Assembly (NCBI GenBank): GCA_031380225.1 | Contig: JANNFX010000087.1 | Coordinates: forward strand, 1-12,755 | DNA from: JANNFX01 sp031380225 | Lineage (GTDB): Bacteria > Pseudomonadota > Alphaproteobacteria > Rhizobiales > Hyphomicrobiaceae | Length of the DNA: 12,755 nt | Direction: 5' to 3' | Part shown: positions 6,873-12,755 of the stretch, piece by piece | Position numbering within the stretch: position 1 is the first letter of the stretch | Layout: the number at the start of each line of letters is the position of its first letter | Notes under the pieces: model-generated | The model's database searches: none | The model's input: the letters and a program-made list of their open reading frames with translations, nothing else | What the model was told of the DNA's origin: nothing | Position numbers and translations under genes: made by a program

Positions 6873-6892
6873 GTGACCGGAGATTTGGTCAC
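6873..6892 (-). promoter_or_regulatory. Second inverted repeat after tetR (terminator stem or weaker operator)
   Basis: GTGACC-GGAGATTT-GGTCAC has 6-bp perfect arms and starts four bases beyond the tetR stop codon. As RNA it could form a hairpin behind tetR, but no T-run follows. The arms share TGACC with the main operator at 6836-6851, so a second binding site is an alternative. Confidence 0.35.
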
Positions 6893-6895
6893 AAA

Positions 6896-7594
6896 TTAAC
6901 GCGCTTCGGTGTTGGCGCGCAGCAGACTGAGGGCAACGTGGGCGCAAGCCCGCATTTTGCGAGGCTCATTATAGGCACTCGCCATAACGGCCGCGCCTTG
7001 CAACAATCCAAGCACCGCTTCGGCGGCATCCTTGGTTTCGAGATTGGAAAGGTTCTCTTCCCGAACCAGCTGCACGATTATTTTCTCAATCGCCCGGATC
7101 CAAAGATCGAATGCAGCTTTGGCTGCCGCCCGTACCGGCGGATTTTGCGAGGCCAGTTCGAGCACGATATTGCCAAGCAAAAATCCTGGCGGCTGGATAT
7201 CGCGCGGCGCATCAACACCGGTGACACGCGGCGAGATCGAAAACAGCTTTACAATTTTACGGGAAGCGGGTGCATCATCTGCCGCAATCGACAAGATCAT
7301 CTTTTCGGTTTCGTGCACGCGCCGATCGATGACCGCGAGCAACAGGCCGGTCTTGGACGGAAAGAAATGATAGAACGTGCCTTTTTGCACAGTTGCAGCA
7401 GCGCAGATCTCGGCGATTCCGACACCGTGATAGCTGCCGTTGAGAAAAAATCGCGACGCAGTATCCAGCAGCCTGTCGCGCGAGCCAGCAACAGCAGGGG
7501 TTGCATCAACAGCCCTCCGCTCCTTTTGCGCAACTGGTTTGGACTTCATGGCCGGCTTGACCGCTGACTGCGATGATGTTTTGCGCGCGCCCAT
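6896..7594 (-). CDS. TetR/AcrR-family transcriptional regulator
   Basis: This is a 232-residue dimeric repressor-type protein. An N-terminal Lys/Ala/Ser-rich extension (residues 1-37) precedes the TetR DNA-binding domain: RDRLLDTASRFFLNGSYHGV (helix 1, 39-58), then the helix-turn-helix GIAEICAAATVQKGTFYHFF (59-78) and PSKTGLLLAVI. The C-terminal ~140 residues are the variable ligand-binding and dimer domain (FLLGNIVLELASQNPPVRAA, TKDAAEAVLGLLQGAAVMAS). The start at 7594 lacks a strong Shine-Dalgarno; an internal ATG at residue 16 is possible. The gene sits directly upstream of the SRPBCC gene on the same strand, with a perfect palindrome between them, suggesting control of that gene. No matching palindrome is seen upstream of tetR itself, so autoregulation is not supported. 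Confidence 0.9.
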   Translation of the reverse strand: MGARKTSSQSAVKPAMKSKPVAQKERRAVDATPAVAGSRDRLLDTASRFFLNGSYHGVGIAEICAAATVQKGTFYHFFPSKTGLLLAVIDRRVHETEKMILSIAADDAPASRKIVKLFSISPRVTGVDAPRDIQPPGFLLGNIVLELASQNPPVRAAAKAAFDLWIRAIEKIIVQLVREENLSNLETKDAAEAVLGLLQGAAVMASAYNEPRKMRACAHVALSLLRANTEAR

Positions 7595-7755
7595 TCAGTA
7601 TTCGCCGGATTGAGATAGCATTGTTGTTGACAGTACGCAGCTTCGGTCCGATTGGCCAGCGAGCCACCCATTGCCCTTGAACCGGCGGCCTTGAACCTGC
7701 GTGCTACAGCGACTACACCGGCCGCACGCTCACTTCAAGAAGCCTGGAGTTTACC

Positions 7756-8193
7756 ATGCGCACTACGATCAAGAACGATACCGTCACAGCGCTGAAGGCC
7801 GGCGACAAGGCGCGCGTCAACGTGCTGCGCCTCATCAGTGCCGCCTTTCAGACTGCCGAAATCGAACTGCGGCATCCATTGACGGCTGCAGACGAATTGG
7901 CAGTGATGACCAAAATGGTCAAGCAACGCCGTGACTCGATTGCTCAGTTTACAGCTGGAAACCGGCTAGACTTGGTCGCGATCGAAGAAGCCGAATTGGC
8001 CGTGATCGAGACGTATCTCCCCAAACAAATGGGTGAGGCGGAGTCTCAAGCCGTCATCGCGGCTCTGATCAAGGAAACAGGTGCCGCTGGCGCCAAAGAT
8101 ATGGGTAAAGTCATGGGCGCGCTGAAAGAAAAATTTGCAGGCCAAATGGACTTCGGCAAAGCGAGTGGCTGGGTCAAAGAGGCGTTGAAGTAG
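7756..8193 (+). CDS. GatB/YqeY domain-containing protein
   Basis: This 145-residue YqeY-type protein consists of an N-terminal helical bundle (TIKNDTVTALKAGDKARVNV, LRLISAAFQTAEIEL), a middle helix VMTKMVKQRRDSIAQFTAGN followed by E-rich EEAELAVIETYLPKQM, and the C-terminal tail domain (AKDMGKVMGALKEKFAGQMD) that resembles the C-terminal tRNA-binding domain of GatB. KQRRDSI..F and YLPKQ are family signatures. The stand-alone protein has no firmly established function. The start ATG at 7756 has GGAG at 7745-7748. It is followed after 111 bp by dnaG on the same strand; the yqeY-dnaG-rpoD order next to carA is a common alphaproteobacterial arrangement. Confidence 0.92.
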   Translation: MRTTIKNDTVTALKAGDKARVNVLRLISAAFQTAEIELRHPLTAADELAVMTKMVKQRRDSIAQFTAGNRLDLVAIEEAELAVIETYLPKQMGEAESQAVIAALIKETGAAGAKDMGKVMGALKEKFAGQMDFGKASGWVKEALK

Positions 8194-8227
8194 CCCCTTC
8201 GGACATCCCGCTGTTGGACCGGAGCCC

Positions 8228-8236
8228 TGTGGATAA
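8228..8236 (-). promoter_or_regulatory. Perfect DnaA-box 9-mer upstream of dnaG
   Basis: TGTGGATAA on the plus strand is TTATCCACA on the minus strand, the consensus DnaA box. It lies 68 bp before the dnaG start. A single box is not an origin, but could be a DnaA-responsive site for the primase gene. By chance one copy on either strand is expected about 0.1 times in a window of this size at even base composition. Confidence 0.4.
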
Positions 8237-8304
8237 CGGGTATAGCGGCCCGCTTGGACCCAGGCCGCGCCGGAGGCTGAACCGAATCGGTTACAGTCGG
8301 GATC

Positions 8305-10317
8305 ATGAAATTCCCGCCCCACTTGCTGGACGACATTCGCGCCAGGCTCCCTGTGAGCCAAGTGGTAGGCCGCAAAGTTGCGCTCAAGAAAAAAGGCCGC
8401 GAGTTCGCTGGACTGTCACCGTTTAAAGTTGAAAAGACGCCGTCGTTCTTTGTCAACGATCAAAAGGGCTTCTATCACTGTTTCGCGTCCGGCGAGCACG
8501 GCGACATCTTCAAGTTTCTGATGACGACCGAAGGCTTGAATTTTCCCGAAGCCGTCGAGCGGCTGGCTGAAGAAGCCGGTGTCACCATGCCGAAGCCAGA
8601 TCCGCGCTACGACGAACAAATCGACGAGCGCGAGCGGCTGATCAAGCTGGTCGAAGTGTCAGCAACATTTTTTGAGGAGCAATTGCGCTCTTCGGGCGCC
8701 AGCGATGCGCGCCGGTATCTCGAAAAGCGCGGTCTCAAACGCGAAACGCTCGCCGCATTCCGGATCGGCTATGCGCCAGCGTCAAAGACGGCACTGAAAT
8801 CGCATCTCATCGCCAATGGCTTTACCGTCGATGAAATGGTGGTGTCGGGCATGTTGATCGGCGGCGCAGATATTCCCGATCCCTACGATCGCTTCCGTGA
8901 TCGCGTGATGTTTCCGATCGCCGGCATCAAAGGCCGGACCATTGCGTTCGGCGGCCGGGCACTCGACCCATCCGCGCCAGCGAAATATTTGAACTCGCCT
9001 GAAACGCCGCTGTTTCACAAAGGCCACAACCTTTATAATTTCCACCGCGCCCGCCTGGCCGCCCATGACAAAAATCGTGTCGTTGCGGTTGAAGGCTACA
9101 TGGATGCCGTCGCTCTTTCCGAAGGCGGCTTTGGCGAATGCGTAGCACCGCTCGGCACCGCATTGACCGAAGATCAGATCAAACTGCTGTGGCGGCTCGC
9201 ACCCGAACCAATCCTGTGTTTCGATGGCGACAGCGCCGGGCGCAAAGCTGCGTTCCGGGCCATTGATACCGTGTTGCCGATGCTGGAACCCGGCCGCTCG
9301 GTGAGCTTCGCGTTTCTGCCCGACGGCCTCGACCCCGACGACATGATTCGCCAGCAAGGGCCCGAAGCCGTTGAAACGATTCTGGCGCGCGCGCGCCCAC
9401 TGGCTGAGGTGCTATTTGACCGCGAGTGGCTGCAAGGCGACTGGTCGACGCCAGAGCGGCGCGCCAACCTCGAGAAGCATCTGCGCGAACTATTGGCAAA
9501 GATTCCCGAAGGTGCCCTGCGGTCTCACTACAGCCAGGATATGCGCCAGCGGCTCGATGCCAAATGGCACGCCAGTTACGGACAATCAGAACGCCGCCAG
9601 GGCTCCGCAAGCCCGGGCAACTACTCTGGCGGTAGGCGGTCGTCCAATGGCCAGCGTTCTCCACAAGGCTACAGTCAGCAGTCACAAGGCATTCGCCAGG
9701 GCTTTGGCCAAGGCGGCCGGGGCCAGGCGGGCAAATACGGTGGTGGTCGGTTTGGCGGTCAGGGCCAGAATTTCGGCCCTCCGATCCCGTCCTCGAGCCT
9801 GATCAACAGCCCGATGGTCGGCGGAAAAGGCTCAGCAGCACCCTATCGTGAGGCACTTTTGCTCACGACATTGCTAAATCATCCTTGGCTGATCGAGGCT
9901 CACGCCGAAGAAATCGCGGCGATCGACCTCACTGCGCCAATCCTCGCCAAACTCCGCGATGCCCTACTTTCTGTGCTCGCGCTCGAGATTCCACTTGACA
10001 GCAGCCAACTGCGTGCCCACTTGAGAAATTCAAGCGCGGAGCGGGCGGTCGAGGCTGCCGATCGCGCCTTGACACACACCTGCGATAAGTTTGCTCGACC
10101 CGGCGCAGATCAGACTGAGGCGGAAGTTGGCTGGTGCCACACCCTCGCTTTGCACAACCGGCAGGTCAGCTTACGGCGATCTCTAGATGCTGCTGTAAGG
10201 CAGTGGGACGAAGATGGCAGCGACGCGGCCTATCAGCGGATCTGCGACCTTCAATTGGAACTGGAGCGACTGGCGCATGTGCCAGACGAAGCCATCGTTT
10301 CCGGCACCGCTGCATGA
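8305..10317 (+). CDS. dnaG: DNA primase DnaG
   Basis: This 670-residue primase makes RNA primers for the lagging strand with DnaB helicase. The N-terminal zinc-ribbon domain is recognisable (GREFAGLSPFKVEKTPSFF, QKGFYHCFASGEHGDIFKF, residues ~31-76), but the usual CPFH and CxxC ligands are SPFK and CFAS, leaving one Cys. The RNA polymerase core includes RVMFPI..IKGRTIAFGGRAL and KYLNSPETPLFHKGHNLY. Its Toprim domain has EGYMD at 263-267 and the metal-binding DGDSAGRKAA from D307. A Gly/Gln/Ser-rich low-complexity linker (about residues 427-500) precedes the C-terminal helicase-binding domain (EALLLTTLLNHPWLIEAHAE onward). The start ATG at 8305 has only a weak GGG upstream. Length is near the family norm of 580-670. 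rpoD follows 287 bp downstream, as in the widespread dnaG-rpoD pairing. Confidence 0.96.
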   Translation: MKFPPHLLDDIRARLPVSQVVGRKVALKKKGREFAGLSPFKVEKTPSFFVNDQKGFYHCFASGEHGDIFKFLMTTEGLNFPEAVERLAEEAGVTMPKPDPRYDEQIDERERLIKLVEVSATFFEEQLRSSGASDARRYLEKRGLKRETLAAFRIGYAPASKTALKSHLIANGFTVDEMVVSGMLIGGADIPDPYDRFRDRVMFPIAGIKGRTIAFGGRALDPSAPAKYLNSPETPLFHKGHNLYNFHRARLAAHDKNRVVAVEGYMDAVALSEGGFGECVAPLGTALTEDQIKLLWRLAPEPILCFDGDSAGRKAAFRAIDTVLPMLEPGRSVSFAFLPDGLDPDDMIRQQGPEAVETILARARPLAEVLFDREWLQGDWSTPERRANLEKHLRELLAKIPEGALRSHYSQDMRQRLDAKWHASYGQSERRQGSASPGNYSGGRRSSNGQRSPQGYSQQSQGIRQGFGQGGRGQAGKYGGGRFGGQGQNFGPPIPSSSLINSPMVGGKGSAAPYREALLLTTLLNHPWLIEAHAEEIAAIDLTAPILAKLRDALLSVLALEIPLDSSQLRAHLRNSSAERAVEAADRALTHTCDKFARPGADQTEAEVGWCHTLALHNRQVSLRRSLDAAVRQWDEDGSDAAYQRICDLQLELERLAHVPDEAIVSGTAA

Positions 10318-10604
10318 GTTGCTACATAGAGACAAAGGTTCGACGCGTGCCATTTCATTGCACCAGCCGCGAACGGGAGCCATTAGGCCCGTATTTGCCG
10401 CGTGGCGCATTGTGGTCCGCTTAGGTAGTGGGGATGCGATGCGGCTTCGAAAGACTGCCTGTCAAACGCAGGCATGGCGCCTGTTTGTAAGGCATCTGGC
10501 CGCGACTGCATCCTTGTTGCCGACCCACGCAATTTATGCGCAGCCCGGGACCTCATCCCGTGGCGGCTTGGCCTGATATGCGCTCGACGGCGCACCGTTA
10601 TTGA
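10318..10604 (+). other. dnaG-rpoD intergenic region with small inverted repeats
   Basis: This 287-bp stretch has no credible gene. It contains TGCCTG-TCAAACG-CAGGCA (10456-10474), a 6-bp stem that could attenuate dnaG transcription although no T-run follows directly, and CGGGA-CCTCA-TCCCG (10546-10560). A promoter for rpoD is expected here, but I see no box pair good enough to name. Confidence 0.35.
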
Positions 10605-10616
10605 ATGGTTGACCAC

Positions 10617-12671
10617 ATGGCGAAAACCGCGACTGCTAAATCGGCTCCGGCAAAGGCTGCTCCAGCTAAACCTGCTCCCGGCAAGACAGCGCCTGTAAAG
10701 GGGCTCCAAAAAGGCGGCAAGTCTGATGACCAAGCGTCAGGCGATGCCCCCGACCGCGACAGTCCGCTGCTCGATCTTTCGGATCAGGCCGTCAAAAAAT
10801 TCCTCAAGAACGCCAAAGCCCGCGGCTATGTCACTTATGACGAACTGAACGCATTGCTGCCGTCGTCTGAAGTGTCATCCGAGCAAATCGAAGACACTAT
10901 GGCCATGCTGTCCGACATGGGCATCAACGTCGTCGAACAAGATGATGAAGCCGAAGACGGCGAGGAAGCTGCCGCTGAACTTGACGAGACCGAAGAAAGC
11001 CGCGCGCTCACCACGTCGAATAACCTTCCTGTCAAAGCCGAGGGCAAGGCCGAGCCATCCGAACGCACTGACGATCCGGTCCGCATGTATTTGCGCGAAA
11101 TGGGTTCGGTTGAGTTGCTGTCTCGCGAAGGCGAAATTGCGATTGCCAAGCGCATCGAAGCTGGCCGCGAAGCCATGATCGCTGGCTTGTGCGAAAGCCC
11201 GCTGACGTTCCAGGCCGTCATCATTTGGCGCGATGAGTTGAACGACGCCAAGATCCTGCTTCGCGACATCATCGATCTCGAAGCCACTTATGAAGGCCCT
11301 GAAGCCAAGATCCCGCCGCCTGTAATGCCGGGCGATCCTGGCCATCCCTCGACCCCGCCGCCGCTCAATAAAGCTGAAGACATTCCGCAGAATGAACTCG
11401 ATGACGATGAAGACTTCGAAAACGCGCTGTCGCTCGCCGCGATGGAAGCCGAATTGAAGCCGAAGGTGCTTGAAACCTTCGACAACATTGCCAACGCCTA
11501 TAAGAAACTGCGCAAGCAGCAAGATAAGAAGCTTGAGTTGCAGGTCGCCGGCGAACAAGCCACGCGTCAGGCGCAAAAGGCCTATGAGAAGCTGCGCGAT
11601 GAGATCATTCAGGACGTCAAGTCGTTGTCGCTCAATAATGCACGTATTGAAAGCCTTGTTGAACAGCTCTACTCGATCAACAAGCGTTTGGTCGGTTTCG
11701 AAGGCCGGCTGATGCGTTTGGCCGACAGCTATGGCGTGCCTCGTCAAGCGTTTCTGGACGAGTATTTCGGCAACGAACTCGATGCCACCTGGATGGAGCG
11801 AATGAACGCTAAGGGCAAAAAATGGGCCCAGTTCATTAAATCAGAAAAGCCGTTGATCGAAGATATCCGCACCGATATCCATAATCTTGCGACCGCGACG
11901 GGTCTCGAAATTCCTGAGTTCCGCCGCATCGTCAAGGCCGTGCAGAAGGGCGAGCGCGAAGCCCGCCAGGCCAAGAAGGAAATGGTCGAGGCCAACTTGC
12001 GTCTCGTGATCTCGATTGCCAAGAAATACACCAACCGCGGCTTGCAGTTCCTTGATCTCATTCAGGAAGGCAACATCGGCCTCATGAAGGCGGTCGATAA
12101 GTTCGAATACCGCCGCGGCTACAAGTTCTCGACCTACGCCACGTGGTGGATCCGGCAGGCGATCACACGTTCGATTGCCGACCAAGCGCGCACCATCCGT
12201 ATTCCGGTGCACATGATCGAAACGATCAACAAAATCGTCCGCACGTCGCGTCAAATGCTGCACGAAATTGGCCGTGAACCGACGCCCGAGGAACTGGCCG
12301 AAAAGTTGGCCATGCCGCTTGAGAAAGTGCGCAAGGTTCTGAAGATCGCGAAAGAGCCGATTTCTTTGGAAACGCCGATAGGCGATGAAGAAGATAGCCA
12401 CCTCGGAGATTTCATCGAAGACCGCAATGCCGTGTTGCCTGATCAGGCCGCGATCTCATCAAACCTGCGCGAGACGACGACGCGCGTGCTGGCCTCGCTG
12501 ACACCGCGTGAAGAGCGCGTGCTGCGCATGCGCTTCGGCATCGGCATGAACACCGACCACACCTTGGAAGAAGTCGGTGTTCATGCCGATGCCGAAGCGC
12601 ATGCGCAGCACGCGCTCTTCACGCGGCGTCAGCGAGGCCAGCACGCGCGTCGTCGTCTCGCGCAGGTTTGA
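10617..12671 (+). CDS. rpoD: RNA polymerase primary sigma factor RpoD, 3' end chimeric
   Basis: This is the housekeeping sigma-70. Residue numbers count from the ATG at 10617 (MAKTATAK); an in-frame ATG at 10605 would add four residues, and neither has a clear Shine-Dalgarno. An Ala/Lys/Pro tail (1-34) precedes region 1.1 (SDQAVKKFLKNAKARGYVTY, 55-74) and an acidic stretch. Region 1.2 is DDPVRMYLREMGSVELLSRE (152-171). The non-conserved region is long and helical. Region 2 holds the core-binding and -10 recognition helices (ANLRLVISIAKKYTNRG, FLDLIQEGNIGLMKAVDKFEYRRGYKFSTYATWWIRQAI). Region 3 is INKIVRTSRQMLHEIGREPT onward. Region 4 begins LTPREERVLRMRFGIGMNTD and family-like sequence ends at HTLEEVG, about base 12578. 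The stretch from there to the stop at 12671 is the antisense of the same gene and is not native coding. The final ~40 residues with the -35-recognition helix-turn-helix are missing. Confidence 0.93.
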   Translation: MAKTATAKSAPAKAAPAKPAPGKTAPVKGLQKGGKSDDQASGDAPDRDSPLLDLSDQAVKKFLKNAKARGYVTYDELNALLPSSEVSSEQIEDTMAMLSDMGINVVEQDDEAEDGEEAAAELDETEESRALTTSNNLPVKAEGKAEPSERTDDPVRMYLREMGSVELLSREGEIAIAKRIEAGREAMIAGLCESPLTFQAVIIWRDELNDAKILLRDIIDLEATYEGPEAKIPPPVMPGDPGHPSTPPPLNKAEDIPQNELDDDEDFENALSLAAMEAELKPKVLETFDNIANAYKKLRKQQDKKLELQVAGEQATRQAQKAYEKLRDEIIQDVKSLSLNNARIESLVEQLYSINKRLVGFEGRLMRLADSYGVPRQAFLDEYFGNELDATWMERMNAKGKKWAQFIKSEKPLIEDIRTDIHNLATATGLEIPEFRRIVKAVQKGEREARQAKKEMVEANLRLVISIAKKYTNRGLQFLDLIQEGNIGLMKAVDKFEYRRGYKFSTYATWWIRQAITRSIADQARTIRIPVHMIETINKIVRTSRQMLHEIGREPTPEELAEKLAMPLEKVRKVLKIAKEPISLETPIGDEEDSHLGDFIEDRNAVLPDQAAISSNLRETTTRVLASLTPREERVLRMRFGIGMNTDHTLEEVGVHADAEAHAQHALFTRRQRGQHARRRLAQV

Positions 12672-12755
12672 TGAAATCGCTGCCTGATCAGGCAACACGG
12701 CATTGCGGTCTTCGATAAAATCTCCGAGGTGGCTATCTTCTTCATCGCCAATCGG
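12375..12755. repeat. 183-bp imperfect inverted repeat inside rpoD (fold-back junction)
   Basis: The left arm 12375-12557 and right arm 12573-12755 are reverse complements with no indels (paired coordinates sum to 25130) around a 15-base spacer 12558-12572. There are five mismatches in 183 bp, at left-arm positions 12380, 12413, 12449, 12455 and 12503. All fall on third codon positions of rpoD and all are synonymous. The junction shares GTCGGT: native rpoD would continue GAAGTCGGT, and the reverse complement of ACCGAC at 12552-12557 is GTCGGT. Confidence 0.95.
12573..12755 (-). CDS. rpoD: Partial second copy or allele of rpoD in inverse orientation
   Basis: Read leftward from the window edge, this segment encodes IGDEEDSHLGDFIEDRNAVL and continues to FGIGMNTD, identical in protein to residues of RpoD regions 3-4 in the plus-strand copy but with five synonymous codon differences. 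It lacks its beginning (outside the window) and is cut at 12573, after which the minus strand runs into the antisense of the plus-strand copy. The purely synonymous divergence shows it derives from a functional rpoD of a closely related genome, not from a decaying duplicate. An assembly or amplification chimera is the likeliest explanation. A real inverted partial duplication is possible. Confidence 0.8.

Noticed and set aside
10875..11747. A 290-codon open frame on the minus strand opposite rpoD
   Set aside because: It is fully antisense to well-conserved sigma-factor domains; no family motifs and no ribosome binding site. Shadow of GC-rich codon use.
12579..12671. Continuation of the rpoD open frame to a stop at 12671 as a novel C-terminus
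   Set aside because: These codons are the antisense of rpoD itself within the inverted repeat; the open frame is accidental and unlike any sigma-70 region 4.
1..12755. CRISPR arrays, tRNA or rRNA genes, riboswitches
   Set aside because: No regularly spaced repeats, cloverleaf-like sequences or known riboswitch cores were recognised by reading both strands.

Overview
The window (12,755 bp) looks like an alphaproteobacterial chromosome segment, probably Hyphomicrobiales or a near relative. The reasons are the gene set carA / GatB-YqeY / dnaG / rpoD, a DnaG whose zinc-ribbon ligands are replaced in the way I recall from alphaproteobacterial primases, and an RpoD with a long acidic and Ala/Lys/Pro-rich N-terminus. 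The genus cannot be named from the sequence. Five synonymous differences between two copies of rpoD at the right end suggest a metagenomic or multi-strain assembly.

Left part, 1-2900: a mobile-element graveyard. It holds the C-terminal part of an IS4-type DDE transposase (minus strand, broken at 307/308), a complete IS21-family element (308-2415: imperfect terminal repeats, istA, istB), and the decayed N-terminal half of a tyrosine integrase (minus strand, premature stop, frameshift, cut by the IS at 2416). The two genes flanking the IS are different and both broken, and no target duplication is visible. The IS therefore marks a deletion or recombination junction, not a simple insertion. The integrase remnant lies directly upstream of, and divergent from, dusA. 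That is the arrangement expected of a genomic island inserted at the 5' end of dusA, so this edge of the window is read as an island scar.

Middle part, 2901-7594: dusA (tRNA dihydrouridine synthase) converges on carA (small subunit of carbamoyl-phosphate synthetase, minus strand). Divergent from carA is an isolated pqqC-like gene without other pqq genes. Converging on it is a minus-strand pair: a TetR-family regulator followed by a secreted SRPBCC-fold protein. Between these two lies a perfect TTGACCG-GT-CGGTCAA palindrome, a likely TetR operator in the promoter region of the SRPBCC gene.

Right part, 7595-12755: the macromolecular-synthesis cluster yqeY-like / dnaG / rpoD, all on the plus strand. 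A perfect DnaA-box 9-mer lies 68 bp upstream of dnaG. rpoD is intact through region 3 and into region 4, then runs into a 183-bp inverted copy of itself (arms 12375-12557 and 12573-12755, 15-bp spacer). The arms differ at five positions, all synonymous third-codon changes. The right arm therefore behaves like a second, functional rpoD allele joined in reverse, most likely a chimera between strains at a contig end. The last ~40 residues of RpoD are missing.

I found no CRISPR array, tRNA, rRNA or convincing new multi-gene system. The most notable structures are the rpoD fold-back junction, the dusA island scar, the orphan pqqC and the TetR operator.
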